Source: Pseudomonadota bacterium (GTDB taxonomy: Bacteria; Pseudomonadota; Gammaproteobacteria; Burkholderiales; Thiobacillaceae). From it: a stretch of 7,481 bases of DNA. Shown here piece after piece: positions 1-6,272 of this stretch. Where the stretch lies: positions 1 through 7,481 of the forward strand of contig JAKACL010000145.1 of the NCBI GenBank assembly GCA_021821425.1, written 5' to 3'. The notes below the pieces were generated by a model, which had not been told where the DNA came from, searched no databases, and saw only the letters and a list, made by a program, of their open reading frames with translations. Within the stretch, counting starts at the first letter, position 1. Each line of letters begins with the position of its first letter. The position numbers and the translations under genes were made by a program.

Positions 1-667
1 CCATGCCCATTTCGCTCATCACGGTGCGCACGTCGGCGAAGTCGACGTTGACGAGGCCCGGACAGTTGATGACTTCGGCGATGCCGCCGACCGCGCCGTG
101 CAGCACGTTGTTGGCCGCCTTGAAGGCGTCGAGCATCGAGACGTCGTCGCCCAGCACCTGCATCAGCTTCTCGTTGGGGATAATGATCAGCGAATCGACA
201 TGACGGGAGAGCGCCTCGATGCCGGCGTTGGCGGCGCGCACCCGCTTGCCTTCGAACAGGAAGGGCTTGGTGACCACGGCCACGGTCAGGATGCCAAGTT
301 CCTTGGCGACTTCGGCCACCACCGGAGCGGCGCCGGTGCCGGTGCCGCCGCCCATGCCGGCGGTGATGAACAGCATGTCGGCGCCATCGATCATCTCGGC
401 GATGCGTTCGCGGTCTTCCAGCGCGGCTTCGCGGCCGACATCCGGGTTGGCGCCGGCGCCCAGGCCCTTGGTCACGCCGTTGCCGAGCTGCAGCTGCAGC
501 TTCGCCTGGTTGCGCTTGAGCGCCTGCGCATCGGTATTGATGGCGATGAACTCCACGCCAGTCAAACCCGAATCGATCATGTGATCGACTGCGTTGCCGC
601 CACAGCCGCCCACACCGATCACCTTGATCACTGCATCCTGAGTGTCCACATCCATCAATTCAAACAT
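1..667 (-). CDS. ftsZ: Cell division protein FtsZ, N-terminal part (3' end outside window)
   Basis: FtsZ is the tubulin-like GTPase that polymerises into the cytoplasmic Z-ring and recruits the divisome. The window holds the first 222 codons (667 down to 2); the rest, including the C-terminal FtsA/ZipA-binding tail, lies beyond base 1. Visible motifs are the N-terminal nucleotide-binding glycine-rich stretch [12 protein letters not shown] (residues 16-27), NTDAQAL (44-50), the tubulin signature [12 protein letters not shown] (104-115), and the T7 synergy loop [13 protein letters not shown] (201-213). Asp209 and Asp212 are the residues that complete the GTPase site of the neighbouring subunit. 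Residue numbering matches E. coli FtsZ with no gap across these motifs. The ATG at 667 is chosen because a strong AGGAGAG sits just upstream and the protein begins MFELMDV, like the MFEPMEL start of E. coli. It is the last gene of the visible operon, separated from ftsA by 137 bp. Identification is by clear motif and sequence recognition. Confidence 0.98.
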   Translation of the reverse strand, partial: MFELMDVDTQDAVIKVIGVGGCGGNAVDHMIDSGLTGVEFIAINTDAQALKRNQAKLQLQLGNGVTKGLGAGANPDVGREAALEDRERIAEMIDGADMLFITAGMGGGTGTGAAPVVAEVAKELGILTVAVVTKPFLFEGKRVRAANAGIEALSRHVDSLIIIPNEKLMQVLGDDVSMLDAFKAANNVLHGAVGGIAEVINCPGLVNVDFADVRTVMSEMGM

Positions 668-671
668 CGTG

Positions 672-678
672 CTCTCCT
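672..678 (-). promoter_or_regulatory. Ribosome binding site of ftsZ
   Basis: On the minus strand the sequence is AGGAGAG, with AGGAG ending 6 nt before the ATG at 667. It is one of the best Shine-Dalgarno matches in the window, which fits the high FtsZ dose that cells need relative to FtsA and FtsQ. It fixes the ftsZ start. Confidence 0.85.
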
Positions 679-781
679 CTTTTACTCAAAACAAAAACCA
701 CTTTCAAAAATCCTTTGGTGTGTTTGCCTCGATGCGCTTGACGCACCGGGCACAACCGCCAAATTCCGTTTCGACGCCGCT

Positions 782-797
782 TGCCCGATCACGGGCA
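782..797 (-). repeat. Small inverted repeat just after ftsA
   Basis: The sequence TGCCCG-ATCA-CGGGCA forms a perfect 6-bp stem with a 4-nt loop, starting 8 nt past the ftsA stop codon. No T-run follows it in the direction of transcription, so it does not look like an intrinsic terminator. It could stabilise the 3' end of an ftsA message or mark a processing site between ftsA and ftsZ, or it may be chance. Confidence 0.4.
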
Positions 798-805
798 TCG
801 CCGTG

Positions 806-2041
806 TCAGAAATTCCCCTTGAACCAGCTCTTCATGCGCTCAAGAATGTCCTTCAGGCTGTTGCCGGACAGCTTGGGCGCGTCGCGTCCGCGCGCCTCCA
901 TCCCGGCCAGCAGCAGCCCCATGCAGGTGGCGTAACGCGGGTTGTGCATCACATCCGACAACCCGCCCGCATAGCGCGGCCAACCCATGCGCACCGGCAT
1001 GTGGAAGACCTCCTCCCCCAGCTCGACCATCCCCTGCATGCCGGCCGAGCCGCCGGTGATGACGATGCCGGACGACAGCAGCTCCTCGAAGCCGCTACGC
1101 CGCAGCTCGGCCTGCACCAGCGAATACAGTTCCTCCATCCGCGGCTCGATGAACTCGGCCAGCGTCTGCCTTGAAAGCGTGCGCGGCGGCCGGTCGCCGA
1201 TGCCGGGCACCTCGATCATGTCGCGCGCGTCGGCCAGCTGGCGCAGCGCGCAGCCGAACTGGATCTTGATGTCCTCGGCTTCCTTCGGCGGGGTGCGCAG
1301 CGCCACCGCGATGTCGTTGTTGACCTGGTCGCCCGCCACCGGGATCACCGCGGTGTGGCGGATCGCGCCGTTGGTGAACACGGCGATGTCGGTGGTGCCG
1401 CCGCCGATGTCGACCAGACACACGCCGAGTTCCTTTTCGTCCTCGGTCAGCACCGCCATCGCCGAGGCCAGCGGTTGCAGTACCAGGTCGCCGACCTCGA
1501 GCCCGCAGCGGCGCACGCACTTGATGATGTTCTGCGCGGCCGAGACTGCGCCGGTGACGATGTGCACCTTCACTTCGAGGCGCATCGCGCTCATGCCAAG
1601 CGGATCGCGCACGTCTTCCTGGCCGTCGACGATGAACTCCTGCGGAATGGTGTGCAGGATCTGCTGGTCGGTCGGGATGTTGACCGCGCGCGCGGTTTCC
1701 ACCACGCGGTCGACGTCCATCTGGCTGATTTCCTTGTCCTTGATGGCGTACATGCCGTGCGAGTTGAAGCTTTTGATGTGGCTGCCGGCGATGCCCGTGT
1801 AGACCTCGCGGATCTTGCAGTCGGCCATCAGCTCGGCTTCTTCCAGTGCGCGCTGGATGGCGTTGACGGTGGCTTCGATGTTGACCACCACGCCGCGGCG
1901 CAGGCCGCGCGACGGGTTCGTTCCCATACCGATGACTTCAAGTACGCCTTCGTCGTTGATTTCCGCAACGATGCAGACAATCTTGGAGGTGCCGATGTCG
2001 AGGCCGACAACAAGGTTCTTGGGATCTCTGGGCTTACTCAT
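806..2041 (-). CDS. ftsA: Cell division protein FtsA
   Basis: FtsA is an actin/Hsp70-fold ATP-binding protein that tethers FtsZ filaments to the inner membrane and helps recruit later divisome proteins. From the ATG at 2041 it has 411 residues, close to the usual length of about 420. The phosphate-1 motif GLDIGTSK is at residues 13-20, the SHS2/1C region spans roughly 84-165, phosphate-2 DIGGGTTDIA is at 211-220, and the adenosine motif TGGSAGMQGM is at 329-338. The C-terminus ends in an amphipathic helix SLKDILERMKSWFKGNF (395-411), the membrane-targeting sequence expected for this family. The start is uncertain: neither the ATG at 2041 nor a GTG at 2053 has a clear Shine-Dalgarno sequence. 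I prefer 2041 because MSKPRDPKNLVVGLDIG resembles other betaproteobacterial FtsA N-termini. It follows ftsQ by 12 bp, so translation may depend on ribosomes arriving from ftsQ. Confidence 0.97.
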   Translation of the reverse strand: MSKPRDPKNLVVGLDIGTSKIVCIVAEINDEGVLEVIGMGTNPSRGLRRGVVVNIEATVNAIQRALEEAELMADCKIREVYTGIAGSHIKSFNSHGMYAIKDKEISQMDVDRVVETARAVNIPTDQQILHTIPQEFIVDGQEDVRDPLGMSAMRLEVKVHIVTGAVSAAQNIIKCVRRCGLEVGDLVLQPLASAMAVLTEDEKELGVCLVDIGGGTTDIAVFTNGAIRHTAVIPVAGDQVNNDIAVALRTPPKEAEDIKIQFGCALRQLADARDMIEVPGIGDRPPRTLSRQTLAEFIEPRMEELYSLVQAELRRSGFEELLSSGIVITGGSAGMQGMVELGEEVFHMPVRMGWPRYAGGLSDVMHNPRYATCMGLLLAGMEARGRDAPKLSGNSLKDILERMKSWFKGNF

Positions 2042-2060
2042 GTTGCGTGGCACTCATGTT
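2036..2060 (-). repeat. 9-bp direct repeat around the ftsQ stop / ftsA start
   Basis: On the minus strand AACATGAGT occurs twice, at 2060-2052 and 2044-2036, with a 16-bp period. The first copy contains an ATG overlapping the ftsQ stop (ATGA). The second contains the chosen ftsA start. The first ATG opens a seven-codon frame, MSATQHE, that ends with a TAA at 2036-2034, overlapping the ftsA start region. See findings for the possible meaning. Confidence 0.6.
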
Positions 2061-2821
2061 TTGCTCGGTTTGAAAGGGGACACGCCATCCGGCATGCGCA
2101 CGGCGAAACCATCGGAGTAGCGCAGATCGACCGTGACGGGCGCAATGGCGACGACGATCTGCCCATCCTCGCGCTGCTGCGCGCCGAACAGGCGCGGATA
2201 CAGCGCGGCGAAACCTGCCAGGCGGGCGTCGGTCTGCTCGCGGCCAAGCGCGATCGTCATGCCGGTGTCGAGACGGATGCGCCAGGCACGGCGCGGCGAC
2301 AGCCGCAGCTCCTCGATCGCCATGCCCAGCGGCGCGAGCGCTTGCTGGTGACGCCGATAGGCGGCCACCATTTCATCCGCACTGTCCTCGGGTCCGGACA
2401 GGCGCGGCAGGCGATCTGCCACCGCGGCGACGAACACCGTGCCCGCCTCGCTCACCAGCGCATCGCTGTTCCAGCGCGCCAGCGGCACATGTTCGGTCAG
2501 CGACACCACCAGCGTGTCGGGCCAGCGGCGTTCGACCCGCGCCTCGCGCACCCAGGGCAGCTTTTCCAGACTGCTGCGCACGCGCTCGAGATCGACCGTG
2601 AAGAAGGTGCCGCGCACCTGGCGCTCGGCCACCAGCCGGATCTGCGCCTCGGTGACGTGCGCCATCGGCGTTTCCACCTCGATCGCGCGCAGCGCGAACC
2701 ACGGCTGCGCCATCACCCAGCTCGAGATGCCGTAGGCCAGCAGCGCGAGCGATCCCCAGGTCAGCACACGGGCGACCTGGCTCAGCGGGTGGGCAGCGAC
2801 TTCGTGGGCGCTCACCGTCAC
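2054..2821 (-). CDS. ftsQ: Cell division protein FtsQ
   Basis: FtsQ is a bitopic inner-membrane protein that, with FtsB and FtsL, links the early divisome to septal peptidoglycan synthesis by FtsW and FtsI. From the GTG at 2821 it has 255 residues. A short cytoplasmic N-terminus is followed by one transmembrane helix (about 19-38, [20 protein letters not shown]). Next come a POTRA-type region (about 42-115, including [32 protein letters not shown] in two adjoining parts) and the beta domain that binds FtsB/FtsL in homologues. The pattern [17 protein letters not shown] is typical of FtsQ. I chose the GTG because it overlaps the ddlB stop as GTGA and has GGAG 8 nt upstream. An in-frame ATG at 2848 would add nine residues. 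It sits between ddlB and ftsA, the standard dcw position. Confidence 0.95.
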   Translation of the reverse strand: MTVSAHEVAAHPLSQVARVLTWGSLALLAYGISSWVMAQPWFALRAIEVETPMAHVTEAQIRLVAERQVRGTFFTVDLERVRSSLEKLPWVREARVERRWPDTLVVSLTEHVPLARWNSDALVSEAGTVFVAAVADRLPRLSGPEDSADEMVAAYRRHQQALAPLGMAIEELRLSPRRAWRIRLDTGMTIALGREQTDARLAGFAALYPRLFGAQQREDGQIVVAIAPVTVDLRYSDGFAVRMPDGVSPFKPSKT

Positions 2822-3729
2822 AGGGTCTGCTCCAGAATGGCGATGCACAATTGATCGAAACTCAGGCCGGCGACGCGCGCGGCCATCGGCACCAGGCTAT
2901 GGTCGGTCATGCCCGGCGAGGTGTTCACTTCCAGCAGGTAGGGATTGCCGAGGCTGTCCAGCATCAGGTCGACCCGGCCCCAGCCACGGCCTTCGACCAG
3001 ACGGAAGGCATCGAGCGCCAGCTGGCGCAGCGCCATTTCCTGCGCGTCCGCAAGGCCCGCCGGGCAGTGGTATTGGGTGTCGTCGCGCAGGTACTTCGCC
3101 TCGAAGTCGTAGAAGGCCTTTTCCTTGGCGGGCTGCAGCCGAATCAGCGGCAGCGCGCGATTGCCGAGAATGCCGACGGTGAACTCGGCGCCGTCGATGA
3201 ATTTTTCCGCCAGCACCAGCGCATCGTGCTCAACCGCGACATCGAACGCCGCTTTCAACGTGCCCGGCTGAGTGACCTTGCTCATGCCGATGCTGGAGCC
3301 TTCGCGCGCCGGCTTGACGAAAATCGGCAGTCCAAGCCGTTTTTCGATCGCGGCGAAATCGCTGTCCGCAACCAGGATGTCCCAGTCGGCAGTCGGCAGC
3401 CCGGCGGCGCGCCACAGCAGCTTGGTGCGCCACTTGTCCATGCCGATCGCCGAGGCCATGACGCCGCTGCCGGTGTAGGGCAGGTTCAGCAGTTCGAGCG
3501 CGCCCTGCATGCAGCCGTCCTCGCCATAGCGGCCGTGCAGCGCGATGAACACACGATCGAACTCGCCGCTGATGAGATCGCCGAGATTGCGGTTGGCCGG
3601 ATCGAAGGCATGCGCATCGACGCCCTGCCGCGTGAGCGCCGCCAGTACCGCATTGCCGCTGTTGAGCGACACCGGGCGCTCGGCCGAGGTGCCCCCCAGC
3701 ATCACCGCAACTTTTCCAAACTTGTTCAC
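2818..3729 (-). CDS. ddlB: D-alanine--D-alanine ligase (DdlB)
   Basis: This cytoplasmic ATP-grasp enzyme joins two D-Ala to make the D-Ala-D-Ala end of the peptidoglycan stem peptide. It has 303 residues, against 306 in E. coli DdlB. The N-terminal [16 protein letters not shown] (10-25) carries the substrate-binding Glu17. [10 protein letters not shown] is at 63-72, the flexible loop [11 protein letters not shown] at 142-152, and YDFEAKYL at 207-214. The metal-binding residues are Asp254 (GRVD), Glu267 and Asn269 in [11 protein letters not shown] (265-275), and HSL at 277-279 contacts substrate in homologues. Translation starts at a GTG that overlaps the murB stop by 4 nt (GTGA), with GGAGAG 5 nt upstream. 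The reading frame stays open far into murB, but nothing there resembles Ddl. All catalytic residues are present, so it should be active and, like other Ddls, a target of D-cycloserine. Confidence 0.98.
   Translation of the reverse strand: MNKFGKVAVMLGGTSAERPVSLNSGNAVLAALTRQGVDAHAFDPANRNLGDLISGEFDRVFIALHGRYGEDGCMQGALELLNLPYTGSGVMASAIGMDKWRTKLLWRAAGLPTADWDILVADSDFAAIEKRLGLPIFVKPAREGSSIGMSKVTQPGTLKAAFDVAVEHDALVLAEKFIDGAEFTVGILGNRALPLIRLQPAKEKAFYDFEAKYLRDDTQYHCPAGLADAQEMALRQLALDAFRLVEGRGWGRVDLMLDSLGNPYLLEVNTSPGMTDHSLVPMAARVAGLSFDQLCIAILEQTL
2830..2833 (-). promoter_or_regulatory. Ribosome binding site supporting the ftsQ GTG start
   Basis: GGAG on the minus strand lies 8 nt before the GTG at 2821, inside the ddlB 3' end. 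It supports the GTG, which overlaps the ddlB TGA, over the upstream in-frame ATG at 2848. Confidence 0.55.
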
Positions 3730-4751
3730 TGCCGCTCTCCAATAATGCGCACTTCGCGGATCAGCCGCACGTTGGTACGGGTCTCCACGTGTTCTTCCAC
3801 ATGCTCGATCAGGCGTTCGATATCGGTCGCCGTGGCCTGGCCGATGTTGACGATGAAATTGGCATGCTTTTCCGACACCTGCGCGCCGCCGATGCGAAAG
3901 CCCTTGAGTCCGCAGGCCTCGATAAGCCGCGCGGCATGGTCGCCGGGCGGGTTGCGGAACACCGAGCCGGCGTTGGGCTGACCCAGCGGTTGGGTGTCGA
4001 TGCGTTTCTGCAGCAGCGCCTTGATCGTCTCGCGCGAGGCCATGCCATCGCCTTTTTCCAGACGGAACCAGCCGCCGATGAACCACTCCTGGCTCGGCTG
4101 CCTGAGCGCCACATGCCGGTAGCCGATCACGTATTCGTGCGGCAGGCGTTCGTTCAGCTGGCCGTCGCGGTCAAGCGTCTGCACCTGCACCAGCCGGTCC
4201 CAGGTTTCGCTGCCGTAGCAGCCGGCGTTCATCGCGATCGCGCCACCCACCGTGCCGGGGATGCCGGCCCAGAATTCGCCGCCGACCAGATCGTGGTTGG
4301 CGGCAAAGCGCGCCAGCTTGGGCGAGGCGACGCCGGCCTGGGCATACACCAGCGCGCTGTCGATGTCCTCGGGCGCCGGCGGCATGCCGTGCGTACGGCT
4401 TTCGAGTGCGAGTTTCTTCAGCACCCCGTGCAGCAGGATCACCACGCCGGCCACGCCGCCGTCGCGCACCAGCAGGTTGCTGCCGAGCCCGATCATGTGA
4501 ACGTCCTCGTGCGCCGGCACCGAGCGCACCAGCCAGATCAGGTCTTCCAGATCGGCCGGGACGTAGACGCGCTGGGCGGCGCCGCCGGCACGCCAGGAAA
4601 CGTGTTTTTTCATCGGCTCGTTGTAGAGGAAACGGCCGCGCAGCACCGGTGCATACGATTCCCCACGCGCTTCAACATGTAGCGGATCAGAGTCCTTTAG
4701 GGCGGCGCCGCCCGTCGTGTCGATCTCGCTCATGCGATAGTTATGCCGCAT
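3726..4751 (-). CDS. murB: UDP-N-acetylenolpyruvoylglucosamine reductase (MurB)
   Basis: MurB is an FAD enzyme that reduces UDP-GlcNAc-enolpyruvate to UDP-MurNAc with NADPH in the cytoplasm. From the ATG at 4751 it has 341 residues. FAD-binding motifs are VSWRAGG (51-57), [12 protein letters not shown] (88-99) and [17 protein letters not shown] (164-180). [11 protein letters not shown] (260-270) holds the general-acid Ser263, and the C-terminal REVRIIG (332-338) holds the conserved catalytic glutamate Glu333. The NAGSVFRNP form and HANFIVN are type II-like features. The recognisable core begins near [10 protein letters not shown] (37-46), so the first 30 or so residues are a poorly conserved extension. 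The start at 4751 is chosen because GGGAGA lies 5 nt upstream; the in-frame ATG at 4733 has no ribosome binding site. It overlaps murC by 11 nt and ddlB by 4 nt. Confidence 0.96.
   Translation of the reverse strand: MRHNYRMSEIDTTGGAALKDSDPLHVEARGESYAPVLRGRFLYNEPMKKHVSWRAGGAAQRVYVPADLEDLIWLVRSVPAHEDVHMIGLGSNLLVRDGGVAGVVILLHGVLKKLALESRTHGMPPAPEDIDSALVYAQAGVASPKLARFAANHDLVGGEFWAGIPGTVGGAIAMNAGCYGSETWDRLVQVQTLDRDGQLNERLPHEYVIGYRHVALRQPSQEWFIGGWFRLEKGDGMASRETIKALLQKRIDTQPLGQPNAGSVFRNPPGDHAARLIEACGLKGFRIGGAQVSEKHANFIVNIGQATATDIERLIEHVEEHVETRTNVRLIREVRIIGERQ
3735..3740 (-). promoter_or_regulatory. Ribosome binding site supporting the ddlB GTG start
   Basis: GGAGAG on the minus strand lies 5 nt before the GTG at 3729, inside the last codons of murB. 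It supports the GTG start and coupling of ddlB translation to murB. Confidence 0.7.
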
Positions 4752-6132
4752 GCGCGTCTCCCAATGCCGGTGCGACCTGACCGATGCTGCCGGCGCCCAT
4801 GACCAGCACCACGTCGCCGGCCTGCGCCAGATCGCGCACCGTGGCCGGCACGTCGGCGACGTTTTCCACGAACACCGGCTCGACCCTGCCCGCCACCCGC
4901 ACTGCGCGCGCCAGCGCACGGCCGTCGGCGGCGACGATCGGCGTTTCGCCGGCGGGATAGACCTCGGTCAGCACCAGCGCGTCGGTTTCCGACAGAACTT
5001 TGACGAAATCCTCGAAGCAGTCGCGCGTGCGGGTGTAGCGATGCGGCTGGAACACCAGCACCAGGCGCCGGCCGGGAAAAGCCCCGCGCGCCGCCGCCAG
5101 CGTGGCGGCCATTTCCACCGGGTGATGGCCGTAGTCGTCGACCAGGCAGTAGCGGCCGCCGTCCTTTGCGACCTGCTCGCCGTAGCGCTGGAAGCGCCGT
5201 CCGACGCCGTGGAATTCGGCCAGCGCCTTGACGATCGCGGCGTCGCTCGCGCCCACCTCGGTCGCCACCGCAATCGCGGCCAGTGCGTTCAGCACGTTGT
5301 GCAGACCGGGATGATTCAGCACCACGTCGAGGTCGGCCGTCTCCTCGCGCCGCACCGTGAAATGCATGCGCCCGGCCTCGAAACGCGGGTTCAGCGCGCG
5401 CACCTGGGCCGCCTCGTCGAAACCGTAGGTGGTGATCGGCTTGGTGATGCGCGGCAGGATTTCGCGCACGTGCGGATCGTCGAGGCACAGCACCGCCATG
5501 CCGTAGAAAGGCAGGCGCTGGCAGAAATCGACGAACGCGGTTTTCAGCCGTTCGAAGTCGTGGCCATAGGTGTCCATGTGATCGGCGTCGATGTTGGTGA
5601 CGATCGCGATCACCGGCGTCAGATACAAGAAGGAGGCGTCCGATTCGTCGGCCTCGGCGACCAGAAAGTCGCCCTGGCCCAGGCGTGCGTTGGTGCCCGC
5701 GGCAGTGAGCTTGCCGCCGATGACGTAGGTCGGGTCCATGCCCGCTTCGCCGAGAATGCTGGCGACGAGGCTGGTCGTGGTCGTCTTGCCGTGGGTGCCG
5801 GCGACCCCAATGCCCTGCTTCAGCCGCATGAGCTCGGCGAGCATCAGTGCGCGCGGCACGATCGGAATCTTCTTCTCGCGCGCGGCGATCACTTCGGGGT
5901 TGTCGTCCGCAACCGCGGTCGACGTCACCACCGCGTCGGCGCCGGCGATGTTGTCCGCCGCGTGGCCGCGATGGATGCGCGCGCCCAGCTTCGCCAGCCG
6001 CTGCGTCACCGCGTTGTCGGCGAGGTCCGAGCCCGACACTGCGTAGCCGAGGTTCAGCAGCACCTCGGCAATGCCGCTCATGCCGACGCCGCCGATGCCG
6101 ACAAAATGGATCTGCTTGACGGCGTGCTTCAT
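4741..6132 (-). CDS. murC: UDP-N-acetylmuramate--L-alanine ligase (MurC)
   Basis: MurC adds L-Ala to UDP-MurNAc using ATP, the first amino-acid step of peptidoglycan precursor synthesis, in the cytoplasm. It has 463 residues, a usual MurC length, in the three-domain Mur ligase layout. The N-terminal Rossmann motif is [17 protein letters not shown] (9-25). The P-loop is [11 protein letters not shown] (112-122), with Lys116 binding phosphate. The Mg-binding acidic segment [10 protein letters not shown] is at 159-168, [11 protein letters not shown] at 180-190, and HNVLNALAA at 278-286. C-terminal-domain motifs are [10 protein letters not shown] (331-340) and [13 protein letters not shown] (361-373). 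The ATG at 6132 has GGAGG 8 nt upstream. It is separated from murG by a 103-bp gap that may be translated (see the small ORF), and it overlaps murB by 11 nt. No key residue is missing. Confidence 0.98.
   Translation of the reverse strand: MKHAVKQIHFVGIGGVGMSGIAEVLLNLGYAVSGSDLADNAVTQRLAKLGARIHRGHAADNIAGADAVVTSTAVADDNPEVIAAREKKIPIVPRALMLAELMRLKQGIGVAGTHGKTTTTSLVASILGEAGMDPTYVIGGKLTAAGTNARLGQGDFLVAEADESDASFLYLTPVIAIVTNIDADHMDTYGHDFERLKTAFVDFCQRLPFYGMAVLCLDDPHVREILPRITKPITTYGFDEAAQVRALNPRFEAGRMHFTVRREETADLDVVLNHPGLHNVLNALAAIAVATEVGASDAAIVKALAEFHGVGRRFQRYGEQVAKDGGRYCLVDDYGHHPVEMAATLAAARGAFPGRRLVLVFQPHRYTRTRDCFEDFVKVLSETDALVLTEVYPAGETPIVAADGRALARAVRVAGRVEPVFVENVADVPATVRDLAQAGDVVLVMGAGSIGQVAPALGDAHAA
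4757..4762 (-). promoter_or_regulatory. Ribosome binding site that decides the murB start
   Basis: GGGAGA on the minus strand lies 5 nt before the ATG at 4751 and within the last codons of murC. The alternative ATG at 4733 has no such sequence, so this favours the longer MurB. Confidence 0.65.
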
Positions 6133-6239
6133 GGTTCGCGCCTCCGGTGCGAGGGGTCAGGGACACCCGCCGGAAGGGACGGCTTGGGCACCGCGCCTGC
6201 ACGCCCGAAAACGCCCGATAAAAAACGAATCGTCGTCAT
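6129..6239 (-). CDS. Candidate 36-residue ORF filling the murG-murC gap
   Basis: I do not recognise this product. An ATG at 6239 overlaps the murG stop as ATGA. The frame runs 36 codons and stops at a TGA (6131-6129) that overlaps the murC ATG, again as ATGA. AGGGAGAG (6251-6244), partly supplied by the heptamer array, lies 4 nt before the ATG and GGGAG has a 6-nt spacing, so initiation is plausible. The peptide begins [15 protein letters not shown], is rich in Pro, Arg and Gly, ends HRRREP, and has no evident domain, signal peptide or convincing membrane segment. It may simply be an open spacer that keeps ribosomes moving from murG to murC, or chance in GC-rich DNA. The same frame is open upstream through the whole array. 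Confidence 0.3.
   Translation of the reverse strand: MTTIRFLSGVFGRAGAVPKPSLPAGVPDPSHRRREP
6141..6145 (-). promoter_or_regulatory. Ribosome binding site of murC
   Basis: GGAGG on the minus strand lies 8 nt before the ATG at 6132. The inverted copy of the heptamer motif (6152-6163) ends only 6 nt upstream of it, so a stem formed there would sit next to this site. Confidence 0.8.
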
Positions 6240-6272
6240 CCCGCTCTCCCTGACCCCTGATCCCTGACCCCT
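6152..6272. repeat. Inverted repeat formed by a lone copy of the heptamer motif and the array
   Basis: AGGGGTCAGGGA on the plus strand at 6152-6163 is the exact 12-bp reverse complement of TCCCTGACCCCT at 6247-6258 and again at 6261-6272. The segment between, about 83 to 97 bp, contains most of the murG-murC gap. In the mRNA the array could pair with the lone copy in at least two registers. The lone copy ends 6 nt before the murC ribosome binding site, and the nearer array arm covers part of the possible ribosome binding site of the small ORF. Confidence 0.7.

Larger units (their letters stand above)
668..805 (-). other. ftsA-ftsZ intergenic spacer
   Basis: This is the longest non-coding stretch in the window. 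Its ftsA-proximal half is GC-rich and carries a small hairpin (782-797). Its ftsZ-proximal half (about 680-717) is conspicuously rich in A and T compared with the rest of the window. A TTGAAA (702-707) and TAAAAG (679-684) with a 17-nt spacer resemble a sigma-70 promoter, but the predicted start would fall inside the ftsZ ribosome binding site. I therefore do not call it as a promoter. The AT-rich leader may keep the ftsZ translation start unstructured; this is inference. Confidence 0.6.

Noticed and set aside
679..707. TTGAAA, 17 nt, TAAAAG upstream of ftsZ as a sigma-70 promoter
   Set aside because: The predicted transcript would start inside the ribosome binding site, about 5 nt before the ATG. 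It is more likely a chance match in an AT-rich patch.
782..797. Hairpin after ftsA as an intrinsic terminator
   Set aside because: The stem is only 6 bp and is not followed by a T-run on the transcribed strand. Termination here would also cut ftsZ off the operon.
2042..2053. GTG at 2053 as the ftsA start
   Set aside because: It would add only four residues, has no clear ribosome binding site, and is a weaker start codon than the ATG at 2041. It cannot be fully excluded.
2822..2848. ATG at 2848 as the ftsQ start
   Set aside because: It would overlap ddlB by 31 nt, whereas the GTG at 2821 gives a 4-nt GTGA overlap with GGAG upstream. Only nine residues differ.
3730..4086. Upstream extension of the ddlB reading frame, giving a 422-codon ORF
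   Set aside because: The extension lies over murB in another frame and looks like a shadow. The Ddl homology and a good ribosome binding site start at the GTG at 3729.
4752..4919. Upstream extension of the murB reading frame over murC
   Set aside because: It is an Arg/Trp/Ser-rich shadow of the murC 3' end with no MurB similarity. The ribosome binding site supports the ATG at 4751.
98..6267. Long open frames on the plus strand, including about 500-codon frames at 1355-2854 and 4750-6267 and others at 98-1174 and 2851-3981
   Set aside because: They lie antisense to well-identified dcw genes, have unusual His/Arg/Ala/Gln-rich compositions with no motifs, and are expected where third codon positions are GC-rich.
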